From NCBI GenBank assembly GCA_016209945.1, contig JACQVD010000046.1, positions 1-36,160 on the forward strand: DNA of 36,160 nt, written 5' to 3'. Shown here piece by piece: positions 1 to 9,828 of the stretch. Positions within the stretch are counted from its first letter, which is position 1. Each line of letters starts with the position of its first letter. The notes under the pieces are model-generated. The model saw only the letters and a program-made list of their open reading frames with translations, did no database searches and had not been told where the DNA came from. The translations under genes and the position numbers were made by a program. Source of the stretch: Gemmatimonadota bacterium (GTDB lineage Bacteria; Gemmatimonadota; Gemmatimonadetes; Palauibacterales; KS3-K002).

Positions 1-78
1 GAGCCGGGCGAGCCGATGGAGCCGGGGGAGCGGCGGGAGGAGCGGCGGGAGGAGCCGCCGCGCCAGGAGGGGGCATAA
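1..78 (+). CDS. C-terminal tail of an upstream gene (partial)
   Basis: An open frame enters from the left edge and stops at TAA 76-78. Its 25 residues are almost only Glu, Arg, Pro and Gly, encoded by a repetitive GAGGAGCGGCGGGA-like DNA tract. No domain is visible. In many bacteria the gene just before ybeY is a PhoH-like ATPase or a 7TM-HD cyclic-di-AMP phosphodiesterase, so a charged tail of such a protein is possible, but the sequence here cannot decide. Confidence 0.45.
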   Translation, partial: EPGEPMEPGERREERREEPPRQEGA

Positions 79-142
79 GCGCAATACGAAAGCGGCCGGC
101 CGGAGCGACCGGCAGGCCCGGCGCGCTGGCGCTGCACGCGGC

Positions 143-568
143 GTGACCGTTTCCGCCAACCGCGTTTCCCTATGCCGCGGGCGGCTCACCCGGAGGGAGG
201 TTCGGCGCGCCGTCCACGCCGCCTTCCGCGCCCGTCGGGCCCGACCCTTCCCCGTGTCCGTCACGTTCGTCAGCCGCCGGGAGATCGCGGCGCTCAACCG
301 GCGGTTCCTCGGCCGGCGCGGCGCGACCGATGTGATCGCGTTCACGCTCAGGATGCCGGGTGGCGGCCGTGCGGGCGACATGTACATCTGCCCCGATGTC
401 GCCCACGACTCGGCCCGCCGGTTCGGCGTGGCCCTGCGGCAAGAGCTGCTCAGGCTGGTCGTGCACGGGACGCTCCACGTTCTCGGGTACGACCATCCTG
501 AGGGACGCGGGCACGAGAGGAGCGGCTTCTTTCGAGCGCAGGAGCGCATCGTCACGGACCTTGTATGA
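143..568 (+). CDS. ybeY: Endoribonuclease YbeY (16S rRNA maturation factor)
   Basis: Single-strand-specific metallo-endoribonuclease of the UPF0054 family, known for 16S rRNA 3' end maturation and ribosome quality control in the cytoplasm. The 141 residues match the usual 140-160. The zinc-binding signature HGTLHVLGYDH is complete, with His108, His112 and His118. The upstream segment ATDVIAFTL (61-69) is the usual family core strand. The start is GTG at 143; no in-frame ATG lies near the N-terminus and no strong ribosome binding site is seen. The gene lies 76 nt before the DUF502 gene on the same strand. The N-terminal 30 residues are unusually Arg-rich, which fits the GC-rich genome. Confidence 0.93.
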   Translation: MTVSANRVSLCRGRLTRREVRRAVHAAFRARRARPFPVSVTFVSRREIAALNRRFLGRRGATDVIAFTLRMPGGGRAGDMYICPDVAHDSARRFGVALRQELLRLVVHGTLHVLGYDHPEGRGHERSGFFRAQERIVTDLV

Positions 569-644
569 GGGCCCGCAGCCCGCGGTGTCCCCTGTGAGTG
601 GGGCGCAAAACGGTCGTGTTCTTCGGATGAGGTGAGGTGACGCG

Positions 645-1319
645 ATGTCGAAGGGAAAGGTGTGGTCGAGGGTTCGGCGCTCGCTCGTGATCGGCGTGAT
701 CGTGATCGCGCCGCTGTGGGTGACGGTCTTCGTTCTTCTCTGGATCTTCGAGAGGCTGGACTCGGTTCTCGGACGATACTTCGTCCCGTATCTGGGGACC
801 GTGTGGGGAGTGCGGATTCCAGGCCTCGGGCTCGTCGCGCTTCTCCTGGTGGTGATGGCGGTCGGCTGGCTCGCCCAGAAGGCCGTGGGCCGTCAGATCA
901 TCGGGTGGTGGAACAGCCTCCTGGCGCGCCTCCCCTTAACACGGACGCTGTACAGCGCCGCGAGCCAGATCGTCCAGACGGTGCTCACCAAGGATCGGAA
1001 GCTGCTGAAGAGTTGCGTGTTGATCGAGTATCCGAGGCCGGGTTGCTGGGCTCTGGGGTTCCTGACGGAGCGGGGGGCGCGCGAGGTGTGCGACACCGTG
1101 GGCGCGGAGTGCGTGAGCGTCTTCCTCCCTACGGTGCCGAACCCCACGACCGGCTACATCCTCTTTCTCCCGAACGATCAGGTGCGGCCGCTGCGCATGA
1201 GCATCGAGGACGGCTTCAAGCTGGTCATCTCGGGCGGCGCGGTCGTGCCGGAGGCCCCGGGCCGGCTCGTGCGGGGTCTCGATCTCGAGACGCTGCTGCG
1301 CGAGGAACAGCTTCCTTGA
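645..1319 (+). CDS. DUF502 family inner-membrane protein
   Basis: A 224-residue protein of the DUF502 family, whose biochemical role is unknown. It has two hydrophobic segments, about residues 12-34 and 57-78, followed by a soluble domain carrying the family's conserved PLTRTLYSAASQIV stretch (about 104-117) and a VPNPTTGYILF-type segment (about 166-176). A GGTGAGGTGA purine-rich site lies just before the ATG. The stop TGA (1317-1319) overlaps an in-frame TTG (1316) of the following GTPase gene, so the two genes may be translationally coupled. Nothing in the sequence ties it to acyl-CoA metabolism beyond that position. Confidence 0.85.
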   Translation: MSKGKVWSRVRRSLVIGVIVIAPLWVTVFVLLWIFERLDSVLGRYFVPYLGTVWGVRIPGLGLVALLLVVMAVGWLAQKAVGRQIIGWWNSLLARLPLTRTLYSAASQIVQTVLTKDRKLLKSCVLIEYPRPGCWALGFLTERGAREVCDTVGAECVSVFLPTVPNPTTGYILFLPNDQVRPLRMSIEDGFKLVISGGAVVPEAPGRLVRGLDLETLLREEQLP

Positions 1320-1351
1320 CCGCCTCTCGTGCCGGCGGCAGTTTTGGCGCT

Positions 1352-2482
1352 GTGGCGAGCACCGAGCTCCCGGTGAAGATCCGTGACCTCGTCGCCGCGT
1401 TCGACGCGGGCGATGCGGGCGCCCTCGCACGCGCGATCACCTGGGTCGAGACGGGGCGACCCGGGTTCGAGGATCTCCTGCGAGCCGTGCACCCCCGGGT
1501 GGGGCGCGCGCACAGGATCGGCATCACGGGCCCTCCGGGCGCGGGGAAGTCCACCCTCATCCTCCAACTCGTGCGCTGTCTTCGCGAGCGCGGTGAGCGG
1601 GTGGGGATCGTGGCCGTGGATCCCACCTCGCCGTTCACCGGAGGCGCGCTCCTCGGCGACCGGATCCGCATGAACGAGGTGTCCACGGATTCCGGCGTCT
1701 TCATCCGGTCGATGGCGAGCCGCGGGTCTCTGGGCGGGCTCGCCATGGCGACGCGGGAGGCCGCCGACCTCCTCGACGCCTTCGGATTCGAGCGCGTGAT
1801 CGTGGAGACCGTGGGCGTCGGGCAGACCGAGCTGGAGGTCGTGCGCGCAGCGGACACGACGGTCGTCGTTCTCGTGCCCGAGTCGGGCGACTCGATCCAG
1901 GCGATGAAGGCGGGCCTCATGGAGATCGCAGACCTGTACGCGGTCAACAAGGCGGACCGCCCGGACGCCGATCGCCTGGCCAGGGAGATCGAGGTCGTGC
2001 TTCACCTGCGGGCGGGCGCCGCGCTGCGGGGGATCCCCGCGCATCACGGCGTGGACCTGAGTGCCATCGGCGAGCGAGGGAAAGCGGGCCGCCCGTCGGG
2101 AGGCGCGGGCGGCAGCGTCGGAGGGAGCGTGGGGTCGAGCGCGGGCCCGGAGGAGCGCGCCGGTCGCAGCGGGGTTGAGCCTTCGGCGGCGTGGCGCCCC
2201 CCGGTGCTGAAGACGGTCGCACGCAGCGGTGAGGCCGTCACTGACCTCCTGGATGCGATGGATCGTCATCGGGCGTGGCTCGCGGAGACGGGGCTCTTGG
2301 AGGCCCGCCGCCGCGAGAGGCTCGCGGAGCACGTCCGCGCGGTTGTGCAGCGACGCCTCCACGAGCGAGTCTGGAACCGGCTGGGCGGCGACGCCATACT
2401 GGCAGAGCGGCTGGCCGCCCTTTCACGCGGCGAGACGACACCCTACGAGGTGGCGGACCTCATCCTGGCCCGACTCCGATGA
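1352..2482 (+). CDS. meaB: MeaB/ArgK-type GTPase chaperone of a B12 acyl-CoA mutase
   Basis: A SIMIBI-class GTPase that loads and protects adenosylcobalamin in acyl-CoA mutases. Counting from GTG 1352, the Walker A GPPGAGKS is at 60-67, a switch region with DPTSPFTGGALLGDRIRM follows, ETVGVGQTE is the G3 region, and NKAD (199-202) gives guanine specificity. The C-terminal helical dimerisation region (WRPPVLKTVA onward) is present. Between NKAD and that region sits an extra Gly/Ser/Ala/Arg-rich stretch of roughly 45 residues (about 227-275) that family members I know lack. The start is ambiguous: TTG 1316 overlaps the preceding stop and has GAGGA 9 nt upstream, but family length fits GTG 1352 (376 aa) better. 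The mutase starts 11 nt downstream. Confidence 0.93.
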   Translation: MASTELPVKIRDLVAAFDAGDAGALARAITWVETGRPGFEDLLRAVHPRVGRAHRIGITGPPGAGKSTLILQLVRCLRERGERVGIVAVDPTSPFTGGALLGDRIRMNEVSTDSGVFIRSMASRGSLGGLAMATREAADLLDAFGFERVIVETVGVGQTELEVVRAADTTVVVLVPESGDSIQAMKAGLMEIADLYAVNKADRPDADRLAREIEVVLHLRAGAALRGIPAHHGVDLSAIGERGKAGRPSGGAGGSVGGSVGSSAGPEERAGRSGVEPSAAWRPPVLKTVARSGEAVTDLLDAMDRHRAWLAETGLLEARRRERLAEHVRAVVQRRLHERVWNRLGGDAILAERLAALSRGETTPYEVADLILARLR

Positions 2483-2493
2483 GCTAAGCCGAC

Positions 2494-4194
<1,701 letters not shown>

Positions 4195-4635
4195 GGAAGC
4201 ATTCTCGAACGGCGCGGCGTCCGGCCGCGGCCGTCTCTCCCCTGTCCGGTCCTCTATGCCGTCCTCGGGTACCTCTTCGTGGCAATCGGCTGCGGGCTCT
4301 ACAACCTCGTCGCGCGCCCGATCTCGCGCTCGAAGAACCCGCGCTCCTTGAAGAGCCCATCGACTCGCTGGATGTAGTCCTCGACGGAGACGAACAACGC
4401 CCGGGGTCTCGTCTCACCTTGAGGAGCGCCCACGGGGATCATTCGCGCGTCCGGACGGAAGAGGGAGCGGAAGCGATCCCAGTCGCGCCCCTGTCCCGCC
4501 GGCCCGGAGATCACGTCGTAGATCGCCGGGAGGACGGCGTCCAGCGAGGCCACGTCGGCGGGACTGGCGCGCGGAGCCGCCGCTGGCGGCTGACCGGGAT
4601 GGGAGACGGGGTTTCATGGTCCCTCCGCGAGTCCG
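4195..4635. other. Intergenic region between convergent mutase and acyl-CoA dehydrogenase genes
   Basis: The mutase gene (plus) and the acyl-CoA dehydrogenase gene (minus) converge across 441 nt. Apart from the NTF2-like remnant at 4299-4553 I see no intact gene, no GC hairpin followed by a T-run and no RNA gene here. Confidence 0.5.
4299..4553 (-). pseudogene. Truncated NTF2/SnoaL-like protein remnant
   Basis: The minus-strand frame from GTG 4553 encodes 84 residues. Its pattern ISGPAGQGRDWDRFRSLF followed by DYIQRV and GFFEREIGR is what I recall as the N-terminal two thirds of small secreted NTF2-like proteins. The C-terminal strands of that fold (the segment ending with an RWW-type motif) are missing: a TAG at 4299 cuts it off right after EREIGR. 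Upstream the same frame continues back through PRASPADV but meets a TGA before any start, and the nearby ATG at 4617 is in another frame. A degraded gene left between two metabolic genes is the simplest reading; a real short protein is less likely. Confidence 0.5.
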
Positions 4636-6501
4636 TCAGTTCCGGTTGACCACACCCTGTTCGAGCCATAGGTGCTCGCCTCTGAGCACCTCCTGGGCGA
4701 GGCCGTACGTCGGCACGTCGTCGTTGCTCCACAACCCTTTGAATTTCAGCCTCACGCGCCGCCGCGCGTGCTGACAGAAGAGGTCCGCGATCCGCACGGC
4801 GCGCTCGCCCGCGGCCCCGTCGGATCGGAGCAGCATCTGGGCGCGGGCGCACACAGCGGCCATGGCGAAGAGCTCCGCTCCCACGTCCACCAGGCGGAAG
4901 AGGAGCGCCTGCCTGTGCTCGAGCTTCGGCCCGTGCCGGACCATGCAGTGAAAGACGCCGCGGGCAAGACGCCGGGCGCTGCGCTCTACGAAGCGGAGGT
5001 GGCCGGCGAGGGTTCCGAACTCGCGGTAGCGCGGCCACCGGCTCCAACCGAGCCAGCGCGAGGGATACCACCACGCGTAGAAGAGCGCCGCCCGGACGAA
5101 CGCACGCAGTTTCTCGCTTCCCGATGTGCCGGGGACGATGAGGTCGCCGGCGATCTGAAGGTGTCTATCGAGGGCCTCGCGCGCGATGAAGAGGTGCATG
5201 ATCTCGCTCGACCCCTCGAAGATCAGGTTGATGCGGAAATCGCGCATGATCCGCTCGACCGGGACGGGCTTCTCGCCCCGGGCGCGCAGCGAGTCCGCGG
5301 TCTCGTAGCCCCGGCCGCCTCGGATCTGCACCGTGTCGTCGATGATCCGCCATCCCGTCTCGGAGTTGTAGAGCTTCGCGATCGCGGCCTCCAGCCGGAT
5401 GTCGTAGCCGCGCTCGGAGAGGAAGCCGCACAGCTCCGCGACCGCCTCGGCTGCGAAGGTGCTGGCGGCCATGGCGCCGATCTTCTGCGCGATCGCGTCG
5501 TGCTTCCCGATGGGGCGGCCCCACTGCACCCGCTCGGCGGCCCACTCGCGCGAGATCCGCAGGCAGTTCTTTCCGGCGGCGACGGTCGTGATCGGAAGAG
5601 TCAGGCGCCCCGTGTTCAACGTGACGAGCGCCAGCTTGAGGCCTTTCCCTTCTCCCCACAGCACGTTCTCCCTGGGGACGCGGACGTTGTGGAAGCGGAG
5701 GGCCCCGTTGTACATGGCCTTCAGACCCATGAAGTCGCAGCGGTGGCCGACCTCGACTCCCGGCCAGCTCGTGTCCACGAGGAAGGCCGTGATCTGCCGC
5801 TTCTCTTTGCCGTCCACGATCTTGGACGGCGTCCGCGCCATGACGACGACCAGGTCCGCGACGGGGCCGTTCGTGCACCAGAGCTTCTCGCCGTTCAGGA
5901 TCCACGCCGTCCCGTCCTCGCTGGGCACCGCCGTGGTCTCCATCGCCGCGGGATCGGAGCCGACGCCGGGCTCGGTCAGCGCGAACGCGGAGACGGCGCC
6001 GCGGGCGAGACGCGGGAAGTACGTCTTCTTCTGCTCCTCCGTGCCGAACAGCTTGAGCGGCTGCGGAACCCCGATCGATTGGTGCGCCGAGAGGAGCGCC
6101 GTGAGCGAGCCGCAGACGCTCGCTACGAGCTCCATGGCGCGCATGTAGGAGATCTGGGAGAGGCCGAGACCGCCGTACTCGCGGGGGATCTTGATCCCGA
6201 ACGCACCCAGCTCCTTGAGCCCCGCGATGACCTCCGGTGGGATCTCGCCCTCGCGATCGATGCGATCCGCGTCCACCTTCTCGCGCAGGAACTTCTCCAG
6301 GGCCGCGAGAAAAGGCCGCGCGCGCGCATCCTCCTCGGGGTCGGTTTGCGGGTAGGGGTGGATGAGGTCCACCCGGAACTTCCCGAGGAAGAGGTCGCGC
6401 ACGAAACTCGCCGCGGCCCACTCTTTTTCACGCGCCGCCTCCGCCACTTCCCGGGCCTCGGCCGCGCTCACCCTGCGCCCAACCTGTTCGACCGTCGCCA
6501 T
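4636..6501 (-). CDS. Acyl-CoA dehydrogenase, long form with C-terminal extension
   Basis: FAD-dependent alpha,beta-dehydrogenation of an acyl-CoA, the first step of beta-oxidation. It has 621 residues, where simple acyl-CoA dehydrogenases have about 380-420. The flavoprotein core covers about 40-440, with [10 protein letters not shown] (substrate/FAD loop), [13 protein letters not shown], and [16 protein letters not shown], whose Glu after Phe aligns with the catalytic base of medium-chain enzymes. Residues about 450-621 form an Arg- and Trp-rich helical extension, as in long/very-long-chain enzymes of the VLCAD/ACAD9 or FadE type. ATG 6501 is preceded by an AAAGGCGGG site. It is divergent from the B12 subunit gene and lies antisense between the two mutase subunits. 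The chain length preference cannot be read from the sequence. Confidence 0.92.
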   Translation of the reverse strand: MATVEQVGRRVSAAEAREVAEAAREKEWAAASFVRDLFLGKFRVDLIHPYPQTDPEEDARARPFLAALEKFLREKVDADRIDREGEIPPEVIAGLKELGAFGIKIPREYGGLGLSQISYMRAMELVASVCGSLTALLSAHQSIGVPQPLKLFGTEEQKKTYFPRLARGAVSAFALTEPGVGSDPAAMETTAVPSEDGTAWILNGEKLWCTNGPVADLVVVMARTPSKIVDGKEKRQITAFLVDTSWPGVEVGHRCDFMGLKAMYNGALRFHNVRVPRENVLWGEGKGLKLALVTLNTGRLTLPITTVAAGKNCLRISREWAAERVQWGRPIGKHDAIAQKIGAMAASTFAAEAVAELCGFLSERGYDIRLEAAIAKLYNSETGWRIIDDTVQIRGGRGYETADSLRARGEKPVPVERIMRDFRINLIFEGSSEIMHLFIAREALDRHLQIAGDLIVPGTSGSEKLRAFVRAALFYAWWYPSRWLGWSRWPRYREFGTLAGHLRFVERSARRLARGVFHCMVRHGPKLEHRQALLFRLVDVGAELFAMAAVCARAQMLLRSDGAAGERAVRIADLFCQHARRRVRLKFKGLWSNDDVPTYGLAQEVLRGEHLWLEQGVVNRN

Positions 6502-6580
6502 GGCTGCTGACCCGCCTTTCGAGTGTCTGTTCCGCCAACCGCACGCCGAACCAAGATACTGCCGCGCTCCCGCACCCGCA

Positions 6581-6592
6581 TGGAACGTTCCA
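6581..6592. promoter_or_regulatory. Perfect 12-bp palindrome in the divergent promoter region
   Basis: TGGAACGTTCCA is a perfect inverted repeat in the 213-nt region between the acyl-CoA dehydrogenase (minus) and the B12 subunit (plus). Its position suits an operator shared by the divergent genes. The regulator is not identified; the GAACGTTC core recurs at 19028-19035. Confidence 0.35.
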
Positions 6593-6658
6593 GCCGGCCA
6601 AATGGTTCAGCGACCGCCCCGCCAGGCTGCGGGCGCTGCAACTCCCAGGCCCTCTCAA

Positions 6659-6687
6659 TTGATCGGGGGGCGCCGGAGCCGTATTCT
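6659..6687 (+). promoter_or_regulatory. Candidate sigma-70 promoter for the B12-binding subunit
   Basis: TTGATC (6659-6664) and TATTCT (6682-6687) are separated by 17 nt, each matching four of six consensus bases. Transcription would start near 6694, giving a leader of about 20 nt that holds the AAGGCCGGAG site before ATG 6715. Confidence 0.4.
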
Positions 6688-6714
6688 TCTTTCGACCTGA
6701 AGGCCGGAGAGCTC

Positions 6715-7227
6715 ATGACGGAACGCAAGATCCGCGTCCTCGTCGCCAAGCCCGGGCTCGACGGGCACGACCGGGGTGCCAAGGTCATCGCCAGCGCCTT
6801 CCGCGACGCTGGGATGGAGGTCGTCTACACGGGCCTCCACCAGACCCCTGAGATGATCGCGAGCGCCGCGATCCAGGAGGACGTGGACGTGGTGGCGCTG
6901 TCGATCCTTTCCGGCGCCCACATGACGCTCTTCCCCCGAGTTCTGCAGCTTCTCCGGGAGCGCGGCCGCGGCGAGATCCTGGTGACGGGCGGCGGGATCA
7001 TCCCGAAGGAGGACATGGAGGAGTTGCAGAAGATGGGCGTGGGCCGGCTCTTCGGACCCGGTACGCCGACCTCGAACGCCGTCGCCTACATCCAGGAGTG
7101 GTTCGCGAAGGGCCGCGCCCGCGAGGAGGCCGCGGAGGCCGCGGAGGCCCCGGACGCCGCAGTGCCGCCCGTGGGCGCAAAGCGCAAGCCAGCGGGCGGC
7201 AGACGGGGAGGCCGCAAGCGCTCGTGA
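6715..7227 (+). CDS. Acyl-CoA mutase small subunit, cobalamin-binding
   Basis: This Rossmann-type subunit holds adenosylcobalamin base-off/His-on and pairs with the large subunit at 2494. It has 170 residues. The B12 motif DGHDRG (16-21) supplies the axial ligand His18; LSILSGAH and VTGGGIIP are the SxL and GG elements that cradle the nucleotide tail. The domain ends near residue 131, and the last 39 residues are a low-complexity Ala/Glu stretch turning into a Lys/Arg/Gly-rich basic tail. The chosen start ATG 6715 has a purine-rich site upstream. The stop overlaps the GTG start of the carboxyltransferase by 4 nt (GTGA). A free-standing B12 subunit is typical of archaeal methylmalonyl-CoA mutases and of IcmB. 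Confidence 0.93.
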   Translation: MTERKIRVLVAKPGLDGHDRGAKVIASAFRDAGMEVVYTGLHQTPEMIASAAIQEDVDVVALSILSGAHMTLFPRVLQLLRERGRGEILVTGGGIIPKEDMEELQKMGVGRLFGPGTPTSNAVAYIQEWFAKGRAREEAAEAAEAPDAAVPPVGAKRKPAGGRRGGRKRS

Positions 7228-8849
7228 GCGGGAAGACGGCCCAGGCCATGCGGACCAGCACGCGCATGCGTCGCATCGCGGACGAGATGCGCGCGCTGGA
7301 GGCGCGCCTGCGCGAGGGCGGCGGCCCCGAGAAGATCGCGCGGCAGCACAAGGCTGGAAAGCTCACCGCCCGCGAACGCGTCAAGCTCCTCCTCGACTCT
7401 GACAGCTACTTCCTCGAGGTGGGTCTCCTGGTCGCGCACGACAAGTACGACGGCCAGGCGCCGGCGGCCGGTGTCGTGACCGGCGTCGGCATGTGCCAGG
7501 GCCGCGAGATCGTGGTCGTGGCGAATGACGCGACGGTGAAGGCGGGCGCCTGGTGGCCCGAGACGATCGGGAAGATGCTGCGCGCGCAGGAGATCGCCAT
7601 GCGCTGCCGCGTCCCGATCGTGTATCTCGTGGACTCGGCGGGCGTGAATCTTCCCTACCAGGGCGGCGTCTTTCCCGGCCAGTACGGCGCGAGCCGCATC
7701 TTCTACTACAACTCGCTCATGCGCCGCTATCTCAAGATCCCGCAGGTCGCGGCGGTCATGGGGCCGTGCATCGCGGGCGGCGCGTACCTCCCCGCGCTCT
7801 CCGACGTGATGCTCATGGTGGAGGGGACGTCGTTCATGGGGCTCGGCGGCCCGAACCTCGTGAAGGGTGCGATCGGCCAGGAGGTGGACGCCCAGGTGCT
7901 CGGTGGCGCCGCCACGCACGTCGAGATCTCCGGCGTCGCCCATCGCAAGGCGAAAAACGATGAGGAGTGCATCACGCGCATTCGGGAGATGATCGCCGAT
8001 CTCCCGCGCACGACGTCGGCGCTCCCCCTCCGCGAGGAGCAGCCGCCGGGCCGCCGGCCGGCCGATGCGTACGATCTCGTCCCCGACGACCACCGCGCCG
8101 CGTACCCCATGCGCGAGCTCCTGGCGACGATCCTCGACAGCGGCGCACTCGACGAGTTCCAGCCGGGCCACGCGCCGGAGATGATCTGCGGGGACGCCTA
8201 CCTGGGCGGGATCCCCGTAGGCGTCCTCGCCAACGACCGGGGGATGTTCAAGGAATCGCGGGGCGGCCCGCCGAAGTTCGGCGGCATTCTGTACACCGAC
8301 AGCGCCGAGAAGTGCGCCTACTTCATCGAGACGTGCGACCGGCACCGCCGCCCGCTCCTCTTCGTACAGGACGTCTCCGGCTTCATGGTCGGCACGGAGG
8401 CGGAGCACTCGGGGATCATCCGCGCGGGCGCCCGCATGGTCGAGGCGATGGCGTGCGCGACGGTCCCGAAGATGGTCCTCACGGTGAACCACGCGAGCGG
8501 GGCCGGCTACTATGCCATGGCCGGGCAGGGGTTCGAGCCTGACTTCCTCTTCTCGTGGCCGACGGGGCGCATGGGGGTGATGGAGGGCGAGTCGGCGGTC
8601 GAGGCGCTCTTCGGGCCGGACCTCGAGGAGGCGAAGCAGAAGGGCGGGATGGACGAGGCGCTCCGGATCGCGGTGGAGAAGACCCGCCAGGACTACGAGC
8701 GGCAGCTCGACGCCCGCTACGCCGCCGCCCGCGGCTTCGTGGACGCCATCTTGCTGCCGGAAGACACGCGGCCCGCGCTCATCCTGGCGCTGAAGGCCTG
8801 CCTGAACAATCCGGGCTCGCACATCGGCCCGTTCGTGTTGCAGGGTTAA
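7224..8849 (+). CDS. Acyl-CoA carboxylase carboxyltransferase (beta) subunit, MCC/GCC type
   Basis: Transfers CO2 from carboxybiotin to an acyl-CoA. The 541-residue length and two crotonase-fold halves are normal for the family. Segments such as [36 protein letters not shown] and [16 protein letters not shown] match methylcrotonyl-CoA and geranyl-CoA carboxylase beta subunits (MccB/LiuB, AtuC) better than propionyl-CoA carboxylase. The C-half has [16 protein letters not shown] and the [14 protein letters not shown] loop. The start GTG 7224 overlaps the previous stop, so it is coupled to the B12 subunit; ATG 7248 is an alternative. No biotin carboxylase or biotin carrier gene is in the window, so the partner must be elsewhere. 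The AtuA operon at 11874 makes an isoprenoid or leucine substrate plausible. Confidence 0.9.
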   Translation: MSGKTAQAMRTSTRMRRIADEMRALEARLREGGGPEKIARQHKAGKLTARERVKLLLDSDSYFLEVGLLVAHDKYDGQAPAAGVVTGVGMCQGREIVVVANDATVKAGAWWPETIGKMLRAQEIAMRCRVPIVYLVDSAGVNLPYQGGVFPGQYGASRIFYYNSLMRRYLKIPQVAAVMGPCIAGGAYLPALSDVMLMVEGTSFMGLGGPNLVKGAIGQEVDAQVLGGAATHVEISGVAHRKAKNDEECITRIREMIADLPRTTSALPLREEQPPGRRPADAYDLVPDDHRAAYPMRELLATILDSGALDEFQPGHAPEMICGDAYLGGIPVGVLANDRGMFKESRGGPPKFGGILYTDSAEKCAYFIETCDRHRRPLLFVQDVSGFMVGTEAEHSGIIRAGARMVEAMACATVPKMVLTVNHASGAGYYAMAGQGFEPDFLFSWPTGRMGVMEGESAVEALFGPDLEEAKQKGGMDEALRIAVEKTRQDYERQLDARYAAARGFVDAILLPEDTRPALILALKACLNNPGSHIGPFVLQG

Positions 8850-9174
8850 GGTGCGGACCTAGCTCCGCCGTACACGAATGCAGATTTCTTGCACGAGGCG
8901 AACGACTTCGTCAGGAGGACTCCTGAATCCCAGGCACCACGAGCACCGCCAGCGAGTCAGTCTCATGGAAGAAGTCGTACACATGGTCTGCGGGCACCCC
9001 CGCATTTGCGTCGCCTTCGAGGACGGTAGGCCGTGGCGGCGTCCGTGTGGTAGCGCGGTTGGGCGGTATGCGTGAGAGGGGGCGGCGATATGCGCGATGC
9101 CCACGATTGCGGCACCAGCGCTGGGTGTGCGGCCTGCCCCGTCCCCCACACGGGGCTGTAGACGAACCCGGACC
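8850..9174. other. Intergenic region with possible decayed minus-strand coding
   Basis: No intact gene is convincing here. On the minus strand one frame reads GVPADHVYDFFHETDSLAVL then stops, and a neighbouring frame continues as DEVVRLVQEICIRV up to a stop at about 8859. Together they look like a frameshifted protein end, but I do not recognise the family. The edge may mark where the accessory patch at 9175-11350 joins the metabolic cluster. Confidence 0.25.
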
Positions 9175-9210
9175 TTGCGTGTCACAGGAACCTCAAGTAT
9201 TATTTGAGGT
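9175..9210 (+). promoter_or_regulatory. Promoter with overlapping inverted-repeat operator for abiEi
   Basis: TTGCGT (9175-9180), a 17-nt spacer and TATTAT (9198-9203) form a candidate promoter. The -10 box sits in the 7-nt centre of a perfect inverted repeat, ACCTCAA (9190-9196) and TTGAGGT (9204-9210). The right arm abuts ATG 9211, so transcription should begin at or within a base or two of the start codon (leaderless). AbiEi-type antitoxins are known to autoregulate by binding inverted repeats in their promoter, and this repeat is well placed for that. Confidence 0.55.
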
Positions 9211-9828
9211 ATGAATGACACGCATGCACGGGGACCGGACCACACTTGCCTGTTCGAGACAGCATCTGAGCAGGGCGGCTACTTCACCTCAAGACAGGCG
9301 CGCGACTGCGGGTTTAGCTGGGCAGTTCTTTCCCATCACGTTGCCACCGCCCGTTTTGTTCGGGTCCGTCGCGGTCTTTACCGTCTGAAGGAGTACCCGT
9401 CGTCTCCGCGGGAAGAAGTCATCTGTGCGTGGCTCGCCGTAGGGAAGGACACGGCTGTCGTGTCGCACGAGAGTGCCCTCGAGCTTCTCGGGCTCTCTGA
9501 CGTGCTGCCCGACGAGGTCCACGTGACGCTACCCCGTACGCGGCGGGGCCGGTCCCAAGTGCCGGGGGTCCGCCTTCATACCACGACGATCCCTCCAGCG
9601 GGGGACGAGATGATGGTGGTCGACGGTGTTCGTATCACTTCCCCGGCTAGATCCATCGCGGATGCCGCGGCCGTGGGCGCATCCCCGGAGCACGTTCTTG
9701 CAGCCGCGCGGCAGGCGCTGGCCCGAGGGATGGTCACGCGCGGGCAGCTCGAGCGCGCCGCCCGGCGACGCGGAGCCTCCGTGGAGCGCATCATCCGTCA
9801 GGTGCTGGACGGGGCGGGCCGGTCTTGA
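9211..9828 (+). CDS. abiEi: AbiEi-family antitoxin/transcriptional repressor
   Basis: Antitoxin of a type IV toxin-antitoxin system. It has 205 residues. The N-terminal winged-helix part covers about 10-60, with GGYFTSRQARDCGFSW and RFVRVRRGLYRL. The C-terminal antitoxin region contains SHESALELLGLSDVLPDEVH and SPARSIADAAA. In studied AbiE systems the N-terminal domain represses the operon and the C-terminal domain is needed to neutralise the toxin. The ATG at 9211 directly follows the inverted repeat, and the GAGGT there is too close to act as a ribosome binding site. The stop overlaps the toxin start by 4 nt (TTGA). Base composition looks somewhat less GC-extreme than in the neighbouring operons, which fits horizontal acquisition. 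Confidence 0.88.
   Translation: MNDTHARGPDHTCLFETASEQGGYFTSRQARDCGFSWAVLSHHVATARFVRVRRGLYRLKEYPSSPREEVICAWLAVGKDTAVVSHESALELLGLSDVLPDEVHVTLPRTRRGRSQVPGVRLHTTTIPPAGDEMMVVDGVRITSPARSIADAAAVGASPEHVLAAARQALARGMVTRGQLERAARRRGASVERIIRQVLDGAGRS

Noticed and set aside
1-60. Repetitive GAGGAGCGGCGGGA sequence as a CRISPR or regulatory repeat
   Set aside because: It is the coding sequence of a charged C-terminal tail, too short and irregular for an array.
662-1315. Upstream extension of the MeaB reading frame into the DUF502 gene
   Set aside because: The frame stays open by chance; MeaB homology begins only after about 1352 and the DUF502 gene in the other frame is well supported.
4672-6510. Long open frame on the plus strand, 612 codons
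   Set aside because: It is the antisense shadow of the acyl-CoA dehydrogenase; composition is Arg/Glu/His low-information and no motif is seen.
8878-9075. 65-codon plus-strand ORF after the carboxyltransferase
   Set aside because: No ribosome binding site, Arg/His-rich composition and no homology I can recognise; the minus-strand reading looks more protein-like.
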